Shown here in pieces: positions 58,068 to 63,575 of a stretch of DNA of 63,575 bases; the stretch's first letter is position 1; every line of letters starts with the position of its first letter. This DNA is from Roseicella frigidaeris (GTDB taxonomy: Bacteria > Pseudomonadota > Alphaproteobacteria > Acetobacterales > Acetobacteraceae). A program made the position numbers and the translations under genes. The stretch spans positions 1 through 63,575 of the forward strand of contig NZ_QLIX01000026.1 in the NCBI RefSeq assembly GCF_003258945.1. Reading direction: 5' to 3'. Under the pieces are notes generated by a model. The model did not search any database, was not told the DNA's origin, and saw only the letters and a program-made list of their open reading frames with translations.

Positions 58068-59348
58068 TTCCGCCGCCAGCTTCGGCGTGAAGGCCGGCAG
58101 CGGCGCCGTCTCGGCCGCCGGCAGCGGCTTCGGCCACCAGCGATCCTCCCATCCGGCGAAGAGGTCGCGGAGCTGCGGGATGACCTTCTCGGCGAAGAGC
58201 CGCGTATTGTACTGCGTCAGCCGCTTGTCCATGCAGCCGTATTGCAGCAGCAGCATGAGATGGCCGACATTGAGCGTCGTCGCCACCTCGCGGAGCTGCT
58301 CGGCCACCTCGTCCGGGCTGCCGATGATGACATAGCCGCGCTCGACGATGCCCTCCATGTCCTTGGCGGTGCCGGCGAAGCGCTCCTGCGTGCCCTTGCC
58401 CAAGGTGCTCTCCGCGCCGGCCGCCTTGGCCACCTGGCTGGAGAGCCCGGCGCGCTGCGTCGCCTCGGTCATGTAGCCGGGCGGCGTCGCCCAGCGGCCA
58501 TCGACATGCAGGCAGCGGCCGTAGAAATACTCGGCCGGCGCCCGGTAGAGCTCCATCGCCTGCTCGCGCGTCTCGGCGACGCCGACGAATTGCAGGAAGC
58601 CGGCGCGATAGGGATTCCGGTCCTTCCCCAGCCTGTCCATCTCGGCCCAGAAGCCATCCATGATGGCGCGGCCCGCCTTGTACCCGTAGTAGGACAGGTA
58701 GCAGTAGACATAGTCCATCTGGGCGCACCACTGCCAGGTCTCGACGCTGCCGCCGCCGGGGATCCAGATCGGCGGATGCGGCTGCTGCACCGGGCGGGGC
58801 CAGATGTTGACGTAGCGCTGCTGGTTGTAGCGGCCGTTGAAGGCGAAGGTGTCCTTCTCGGTCCAGGCGCGCAGCACCAGGTCGTGCGCCTCGAGGTAGC
58901 GCTCACGCAGCATGGACGGGTTCTGGCCATAGGCGAAGCAGGTGTCCATCGGCGTGCCGACGGGAAAGCCCGCGATCAGCCGGCCGCCCGAGATCACGTC
59001 GAGCATGGCGAACTCCTCGGCCACCCGGGTTGGCGGGTTGTAGAGGGCGAGGGAGTTACCCATGACGCAGATCGGCACCTGGGTGGTGCGGCGGGCCAGC
59101 GCCGAGGCGATGAGGTTCGGGCTCGGCATCAGCCCGTAGCCGTTCGAGTGGTGCTCGTTGACGCAGATGGCGTCGAAGCCGCAATCGGCGGCGTATTCCA
59201 GTTCGTCCATGAAGTCGTTGTACATGTGGTGGGCGCGCTTCGGGTCAAAGAGCGAGCTGTGGATGTCCACCCAGACCGAGGGATGCTTCTGCCGGAAATC
59301 CTCCGGCAGCTCGGTATAGGGCATCAGATGGAACCACATGAGTTTCAT
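58065..59348 (-). CDS. LLM-class flavin-dependent monooxygenase
   Basis: A 427-residue luciferase-like TIM-barrel protein. MKLMWFHLMPYTELPEDF begins it. YAADCGFDAICVNEHHSNGYGLMPSPNL is a family landmark, as are RVAEEFAMLDVISGGRLIAGFPVGTP and PPIWIPGGGSVETWQWCAQ. It needs reduced FMN or F420, probably from a separate reductase. Start 59348 follows GGGAGGAAGACC. It is divergent from the two hydrolases and the Rieske gene, and probably opens a ring or oxidises a substrate in the same pathway. Stop codon lies in repeat E. Confidence 0.9.
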   Translation of the reverse strand: MKLMWFHLMPYTELPEDFRQKHPSVWVDIHSSLFDPKRAHHMYNDFMDELEYAADCGFDAICVNEHHSNGYGLMPSPNLIASALARRTTQVPICVMGNSLALYNPPTRVAEEFAMLDVISGGRLIAGFPVGTPMDTCFAYGQNPSMLRERYLEAHDLVLRAWTEKDTFAFNGRYNQQRYVNIWPRPVQQPHPPIWIPGGGSVETWQWCAQMDYVYCYLSYYGYKAGRAIMDGFWAEMDRLGKDRNPYRAGFLQFVGVAETREQAMELYRAPAEYFYGRCLHVDGRWATPPGYMTEATQRAGLSSQVAKAAGAESTLGKGTQERFAGTAKDMEGIVERGYVIIGSPDEVAEQLREVATTLNVGHLMLLLQYGCMDKRLTQYNTRLFAEKVIPQLRDLFAGWEDRWWPKPLPAAETAPLPAFTPKLAAE

Positions 59349-59709
59349 GGCCCGGTCTTCCCTCCTGTTCGCGGCCCCGTTCTTGGCCCTCTCTGCGGCC
59401 TGGTCCCGACGACCTGCGGACGTCGCCATCAGGCCACTCGCCATCGTTTCCGGTGGCCAGCCAGTCCGCGCCGATGGGGGAGGGTAGGGGCTTCGCGCCG
59501 CGGATGTGAAGGGCGATTTGGTCGATCGACCATCCCGAGGCTTGCGGCGCCGCCCGGAAGCGGGTGAAATGCGCATCCGGGCCCGGAACGGGGCCGGCAG
59601 GGTGCGATCGCCCGCGGTGAGGCCACCGCAGGGCGCGAATCGTGCGCGCAAACAAGGGCCAGGACCACCGGCGCGGTCGGCGCATCGGCGGCCCGAGACG
59701 GGAAACGGC
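59349..59709. other. 361-base divergent control region of the catabolic genes
   Basis: No gene is supported. It holds the promoters of the leftward monooxygenase and rightward hydrolase genes and the 14-base palindrome at 59519. Open frames crossing it are extensions of its neighbours. Confidence 0.55.
59519..59532. promoter_or_regulatory. Perfect palindrome, candidate GntR-type operator
   Basis: TGGTCGATCGACCA is a perfect 14-base palindrome, roughly midway between the divergent monooxygenase and hydrolase genes. TGGTC...GACCA arms are typical of FadR/GntR-family operators. No regulator gene is in the window, so the assignment is a hypothesis. Confidence 0.4.
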
Positions 59710-60774
59710 ATGTTCAGCGGGTACCGCCCGATCGATTGCGACCTTCACCCCATGGTGCCGGGCATGAAGGCGCTGACCCCCTATATGGACGCCTTCTGGG
59801 CGGATCAGGTGGTGGAGCGGGGCATCACCACCCTCGACAGCCAGTCCTGGCCGGTGGCCTCGCCCAAGACCATCCGGGCCGACTGGCGCGGGCCGAACGG
59901 CCGCGGGGCGGAGAGCGTCGCGCAGCTGCAAAGCCAGGTGCTGGACCGCTTCGGCGTCGAGACCGCCATTCTGAACCCGCTCTATGGCGTGCAGCTCGTC
60001 CTCAACCAGGACATGGCGGTCGCCTTCACCCGGGCGCTGAACGACTGGACCCGGGCCGAATGGCTCGACCGCGACGAGCGGCTGCGGGCCTCCATCGTGC
60101 TGCCGATGCAAAGCGTCGAGGCGGCGGTGGAGGAGATCGAGCGCCTCGCCCCGGACCGGCGCTTCGTGCAGGTGCTGGCGCTGGCGCTGGGTGAGAACCC
60201 GCTCGGCAAGCGGCAATACTGGCCGATCTACGAGGCCTGCGTCCGGCACGCGCTGCCCCTCGGCATCCATGCCGGCAGCGCCTATCGCCACCCGCAGACC
60301 TCGGTGGGCTGGACCTCCTGGTATCTCGAGGAATACGCCGCCAACCAGCAGGGCTTCCAGAGCTGCCTCGCCAGCCTGCTGACCGAGGGCGCGCTGGTGA
60401 AATTCCCCGAGCTCAAGGTCGTGCTGCTGGAATCCGGCGTCACCTGGCTGCCCGCCTTCCTCTGGCGCTTGCAGAAGACCTGGAAGGGCGTGCGCTTCGA
60501 GATCCCCTGGGTGGACCGCCTGCCGGCCGAGATCATCCGTGACCAGGTGCGCCTGACCATCCAGCCGCTCGATGCGCCGGCCGAGGCGGTGCAGCGAATC
60601 CTCGACCATCTGCGTTCGGACCGGATGCTGCTCTGGGCCTCGGACTGGCCGCACTGGCAGTTCGACGGCGACGCCGCCCTGCCGCCGGGCCTGCCCGAGG
60701 CCGTGCTGCCGAAATTGATGCGCGACAACGCGCTTGCGACCTATGGTCGGATCCGGGAGGGAGTTCCCGCATGA
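59710..60774 (+). CDS. Amidohydrolase/decarboxylase-type metal-dependent protein, copy 1
   Basis: A 354-residue TIM-barrel protein of the amidohydrolase-2 (ACMSD-like) family. YRPIDCDLHPMVPGM has the opening Asp-x-His metal pair. LGIHAGSAYRHP and LLWASDWPHWQFDGD hold further metal ligands (His and Asp). Such proteins decarboxylate or hydrolyse ring-cleavage products. ACGGC precedes ATG at 59710, with a weak ribosome site. Its stop overlaps the second copy (ATGA). Confidence 0.88.
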   Translation: MFSGYRPIDCDLHPMVPGMKALTPYMDAFWADQVVERGITTLDSQSWPVASPKTIRADWRGPNGRGAESVAQLQSQVLDRFGVETAILNPLYGVQLVLNQDMAVAFTRALNDWTRAEWLDRDERLRASIVLPMQSVEAAVEEIERLAPDRRFVQVLALALGENPLGKRQYWPIYEACVRHALPLGIHAGSAYRHPQTSVGWTSWYLEEYAANQQGFQSCLASLLTEGALVKFPELKVVLLESGVTWLPAFLWRLQKTWKGVRFEIPWVDRLPAEIIRDQVRLTIQPLDAPAEAVQRILDHLRSDRMLLWASDWPHWQFDGDAALPPGLPEAVLPKLMRDNALATYGRIREGVPA

Positions 60775-61883
60775 TGAACGTCATCCAGCCCATCGCTGCG
60801 CCTAGCCGGCCGGCCGCCGCCACCCTCGGCCTGATCGATGTGGACATCCATCCGCGGCCGAAGGCGCTGACCGAGTTCAAGCCCTTCCTCTCCGAGCGCT
60901 GGTGGCAGCATCTCGAGACCTGGGGCATGCGGCCGCGGCACGGCTTCACCGCCGGCCAGCCGCCCTTCCCGAAGGCGCAGCCGCTCGCCTCCCGCCGCGA
61001 CGCCTGGCCGCCCAATGGCGGCACCCCGGCCTCCGACCTCGATTTCCTGCGCTTCCAGCTGCTCGACAATTTCGGCATCGACTACGGCGTGCTGAACCCG
61101 CTGCAGCCGAGCGGCCAGGGGGACCGCAACAGCGCCTTCTCCGCCGCCATGGCGCATGCGGTGAACGAGTGGCAGCTCGAATACTGGCTGCGGAAGGAGC
61201 CGCGGCTGCGCGGCAGCATCGTCGTGCCCTACGAGGACCCGCAGGCCTCGGCGGCCGAGATCCGCAAGCGGGCGGGCGACCCGAATTTCTGCCAGGTCCT
61301 GATGATGAGCCGGACCGCCGAGCCGGCCGGCAACCCGCGCTACTGGCCGATCTACGAGGCGGCGGCCGAGATCGGCCTGCCGGTCGCCTTCCATGCCTTC
61401 GGCTATAGCGGCTGGGCCATGACCAATGGCGGCTGGCCGAGCTTCTACATCGAGGAGGTGAGCGAGCACGCCACCTCCTGCCAGAACCAGGTGATCTCCC
61501 TGGTGGTCGAGGGCGCCTTCGAGCGCATCCCGGGGCTGAAGGTGGTGCTCATCGAATGCGGCTTCGCCTGGCTGCCCGCGGTCGGCTGGCGGCTCGACAA
61601 GCACTGGACCTCGCTGAAATCCGAGGTGCCGCACCTCACCCGGGCGCCCTCGGAGCAGATCCGCGAGCATATCTGGGTCTCCACCCAGCCGATGGAGGAA
61701 CCCGAGCGCGGCGCCCATCTCATCGACATCATGGGCTGGATCGGCTGGGACCGGATCCTCTTCGCCTCGGACTACCCGCACTGGGATTTCGACGATCCGC
61801 GCCAGGCCCTGCCGGGCATGATCCCGGCCGAGCACCGGGCCGGCATCTATGGCGGCAACGCCCGGGCGCTCTACGGGCTCTAG
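60771..61883 (+). CDS. Amidohydrolase/decarboxylase-type metal-dependent protein, copy 2
   Basis: A 370-residue paralogue of the preceding protein. LGLIDVDIHPRPKALTEF carries the metal pair, VAFHAFGYSGWAMTNGG and ILFASDYPHWDFDDP the rest. The two share order of motifs but only moderate similarity, so they may form a heteromer or act on successive intermediates. An alternative start (second Met) is one codon later. A hairpin-rich repeat follows the stop. Confidence 0.88.
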   Translation: MMNVIQPIAAPSRPAAATLGLIDVDIHPRPKALTEFKPFLSERWWQHLETWGMRPRHGFTAGQPPFPKAQPLASRRDAWPPNGGTPASDLDFLRFQLLDNFGIDYGVLNPLQPSGQGDRNSAFSAAMAHAVNEWQLEYWLRKEPRLRGSIVVPYEDPQASAAEIRKRAGDPNFCQVLMMSRTAEPAGNPRYWPIYEAAAEIGLPVAFHAFGYSGWAMTNGGWPSFYIEEVSEHATSCQNQVISLVVEGAFERIPGLKVVLIECGFAWLPAVGWRLDKHWTSLKSEVPHLTRAPSEQIREHIWVSTQPMEEPERGAHLIDIMGWIGWDRILFASDYPHWDFDDPRQALPGMIPAEHRAGIYGGNARALYGL

Positions 61884-61985
61884 CTCCCCACCACGTCGCT
61901 CGCGCGCCGTCGCGGGGGCCCCGTGATTCCCCGCCGGCCCGAGGAGCGTCACGGCCTGCCGCGGCCAGGCCGCGGCAGGGCAATG
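61884..61985 (+). repeat. GC-rich terminator-like repeat, family F copy 1
   Basis: The block CGTCGCTCGCGCGCCGTCGC at 61894 and onward recurs at 62446 with one mismatch, as does GCGTCACGGCCTG. A perfect 12-bp hairpin (CCTGCCGCGGCC and its complement, 1-nt loop) lies at 61955-61979. It directly follows the second hydrolase gene and probably acts as a terminator or attenuator before the Rieske gene. Confidence 0.75.
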
Positions 61986-62018
61986 GATAGCGACTGGTTT
62001 GCATAGGCGTTCCGGGAC

Positions 62019-62432
62019 ATGGCGAAGCTGATCGTGGGGGCGGTGGCGGAGATTCCGCCGGGCGGGCGCAAGCTCGTCGAGGCGGAAGGCAAGCGCATCG
62101 TGGTCTTCAACCTCGCGGGCGAGTTCTTCGCCCTCTCCGACCGCTGCCCGCATCAGGGCGGCAGCCTCTGCGCCGGGCTGGTCTCGGGCCATGTCGACAG
62201 CCCGGAGCCGGGCGTCTACCGCTATGGCCGCCGGGGCGAGATGATCCGCTGCCCCTGGCACTACTGGGAATTCGACATCCGCACCGGCAAGAGCTGGTTC
62301 GACCCGAAGCGGGTGCAGGTCCGGCAATTCCCGGCGCATGTCGAGAAGGGGGCGGCGCTGGTCGAGGGGCCCTACACCGCCGAGACCTTCCCGGTCAGCG
62401 TCGAGGACGACTACGTGGTGGTCGAGGCCTGA
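62019..62432 (+). CDS. Rieske [2Fe-2S] ferredoxin-like protein
   Basis: A 137-residue protein with the Rieske ligands C43-P-H45 (DRCPHQGGSL) and C78-P-W-H81 (RCPWHYWEFD). A 30-residue insert lies between the two ligand pairs. It has no membrane anchor or catalytic oxygenase domain, so it is likely an electron-transfer protein (ferredoxin) or small subunit for an oxygenase. Alternatively it serves the divergent monooxygenase. A hairpin directly overlaps its stop. Confidence 0.9.
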   Translation: MAKLIVGAVAEIPPGGRKLVEAEGKRIVVFNLAGEFFALSDRCPHQGGSLCAGLVSGHVDSPEPGVYRYGRRGEMIRCPWHYWEFDIRTGKSWFDPKRVQVRQFPAHVEKGAALVEGPYTAETFPVSVEDDYVVVEA

Positions 62433-62520
62433 TTCATCCCCGCGACGTCGCTGGCGCGCCGTCGCGGGGGCCGGATGAATCCTTTCGGGCCCCGGGGGCG
62501 TCACAGCCTGTGGCGGCAGG
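62431..62520 (+). repeat. GC-rich terminator-like repeat, family F copy 2
   Basis: Inverted arms GATTCATCC (62431-62439) and GGATGAATC (62473-62481) enclose CCGCGACG...CGTCGCGGG inner arms, giving a long hairpin that starts on the Rieske stop codon. CGTCGCTGGCGCGCCGTCGC and GCGTCACAGCCTG match copy 1. It lies between the Rieske gene and the convergent SDR gene. Confidence 0.8.
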
Positions 62521-62545
62521 CGGCGATGGCCGTCGAAGAGAGGCT

Positions 62546-63403
62546 TCAGTCCTTGCCGGCTTTCATGAAGGCGGCGAAGGCCTCGGCGTAATCCGGGTGC
62601 CAGCGCGACAGGGCCGGGCGGTTCTCGACGATGTCGCCCGCCGCCCAGAGGATGCGCCGCTCATCCATCGCCCGGTCCACGTCGTTGTCCGGGCAGAGGA
62701 TGTAGAAATCCCCGGCCGCCAGCCGCTGCAGCATGAAGTCGACGGTCTGCTCCGGCGTCCAGGCCGCCGCCGGCTTCTCGGCGCGGCCCTTGGCCGTCAA
62801 CCCGGTGAAGACGAAGCCCGGGATCAGCAGATGCGCCGTGATGCGGCAGCCGGGCGTGTTGCGCAGGCTGTGGGCCAGCGCCTCGGTGAAGGCCTTCACC
62901 CCGGCCTTCGAGACGTTGTAGGCCGGATCGCCCGGCGGCGTGGTGATGCCCTGCTTGGAGCCGGTGTTGATGATCCGGCCCGGCCGGCCGCGCGCCACCA
63001 TGCCCGGCATGAAGCAGCGGCTGCCATGGATCACCCCCCAGAGATTGACGCCGATCACCCGCTCCCAGGCCTCGGGCGTGCCGGGGAGGTCGCTGCCCGG
63101 CTGGATGCCGGCATTGTTCATCAGCACGTCGGTGCCGCCGAAGCGCTCGCGCACCCGCGCCTCCAGCGCCTCCACCTCCTCGGCGCGGCTGACATCGACG
63201 GCGGCCGCCAGCACGCCGTCGCGGCCGCCGGGCGCGAGGGCGGCCAGCGCCTCGGCCGCCGCCTCCAGCCGCTCCCCGCCGCGATCGGCGATGCAGACCC
63301 GCAGCCCCGCCCGGGCCCAGTGCCGCGCCGCGGCGAGGCCGATGCCGGAGGCGCCGCCGGTGATCACCGCGACGGAGCCGGGGTCGAGAGCGATCTGGGT
63401 CAT
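62546..63403 (-). CDS. Short-chain dehydrogenase/reductase (SDR)
   Basis: A 285-residue classical SDR. The NAD(P) motif is ITGGASGIG (T15-G22), MNNAGIQ is the NNAG motif, and the catalytic residues are S149 (INTGSKQG), Y162 and K166 (AYNVSKAG). D40 after beta-2 (CIADRGG) suggests NAD preference. AGGAGACC precedes the ATG at 63403. It is convergent with the Rieske gene and may act on an alcohol or ketone in the same pathway (inferred from proximity). Confidence 0.92.
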   Translation of the reverse strand: MTQIALDPGSVAVITGGASGIGLAAARHWARAGLRVCIADRGGERLEAAAEALAALAPGGRDGVLAAAVDVSRAEEVEALEARVRERFGGTDVLMNNAGIQPGSDLPGTPEAWERVIGVNLWGVIHGSRCFMPGMVARGRPGRIINTGSKQGITTPPGDPAYNVSKAGVKAFTEALAHSLRNTPGCRITAHLLIPGFVFTGLTAKGRAEKPAAAWTPEQTVDFMLQRLAAGDFYILCPDNDVDRAMDERRILWAAGDIVENRPALSRWHPDYAEAFAAFMKAGKD

Positions 63404-63465
63404 GGGGTCTCCTTCTGGCATTCGGTCGCATCCCGGCGGTCATGCCCCAGGGAAGCAAGCCCCAA

Positions 63466-63575
63466 GGGATCACCTGATTACCGAGCTACTTCCGTTCTGA
63501 GATGGGAATCCCTATATCTCAATGGGTTAACGTTTGGCAGGGCCGGAGATTGGGAATGGCGCGCAACGCGGTGCA
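63466..63575 (+). mobile_element. Possible left end of an IS1595-like insertion sequence
   Basis: GGGATCACCTGATTACCG at 63466 resembles an IS terminal repeat. At 63556 an ATG opens the frame MARNAV, which matches the start of many IS1595-family transposases (MARNxVQFQ...). The window ends after seven codons, so neither the transposase nor the other terminal repeat can be seen. The identification is tentative. Confidence 0.4.

Noticed and set aside
1-63575. tRNA, rRNA and riboswitch searches by eye
   Set aside because: No cloverleaf-like sequence with GTTCxAxxC arms, no rRNA sequence and no recognisable riboswitch core was found. This is a visual search, so small RNAs could be missed.

Overview
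The DNA is very GC-rich (about 70% or more in most coding parts). It shows densely packed operons with ATGA/GTGA start-stop overlaps and many GTG starts. The gene content (XoxF-type quinoprotein with a quinoprotein relay, three-subunit proton-translocating transhydrogenase, CaiB-type CoA transferases, Liv transporters, GapR/DUF2312 remnant) suggests an alphaproteobacterium, most likely an Acetobacteraceae relative such as Roseomonas. This is inferred from gene content and style, not from a database comparison. No rRNA, tRNA or CRISPR array was seen.

Region 1-3,200 is accessory and less GC-rich. It holds an IS21-like element end that truncates a KAP-type NTPase gene, an orphan HhH plus PD-(D/E)XK-like protein, a long hairpin and the broken C-terminus of a GapR/DUF2312 gene. 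Region 3,200-5,600 has a tandem universal stress protein, cysteine synthase and a small cytochrome c.

Region 5,650-16,410 is a methanol/alcohol oxidation locus. xoxF, xoxG and xoxJ run leftward with a CXXCW rhodanese-like protein. Around them lie a PQQ-associated ABC-type binding protein, a beta-propeller, a zinc metallohydrolase, a SoxYZ-like carrier and several small secreted proteins. Together they look like a lanthanide-dependent periplasmic dehydrogenase plus a poorly understood sulfur-carrier-like relay.

Region 16,500-29,200 holds a methyltransferase/acyl-CoA ligase pair, an M3 peptidase with an ABC1 kinase, pntAA-pntAB-pntB with a clear terminator, a RutB-like hydrolase and an MgtA-type P-type ATPase. 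Region 29,295-34,860 is a complete Liv-type ABC transporter followed by a MetE-C-like protein. Region 35,577-41,310 has a non-canonical EF-G-like GTPase and a cassette of GT2, NodS-like methyltransferase, PIG-L deacetylase and acyl-CoA dehydrogenase.

Region 41,500-57,700 is rich in CoA-ester chemistry: two CaiB-family CoA transferases flanking a MaoC/mesaconyl-CoA-hydratase-like protein, ATP-grasp and alpha CoA-ligase subunits arranged head to head, an HMG-CoA-lyase-like protein, two enoyl-CoA hydratases, a GMC oxidoreductase, a GlcD-like flavoprotein, a CitE-like lyase, an M20 peptidase and a 2-hydroxyacid dehydrogenase. Region 58,000-63,400 looks catabolic (flavin monooxygenase, two metal-dependent hydrolases or decarboxylases, a Rieske protein, an SDR). 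The right edge appears to enter another insertion sequence.

Several families of intergenic palindromic repeats are scattered through the window. One family, beginning TAGAGC, supplies the stop codon of at least three genes. Another is a multi-hairpin element whose linkers are conserved while its stems differ in sequence.
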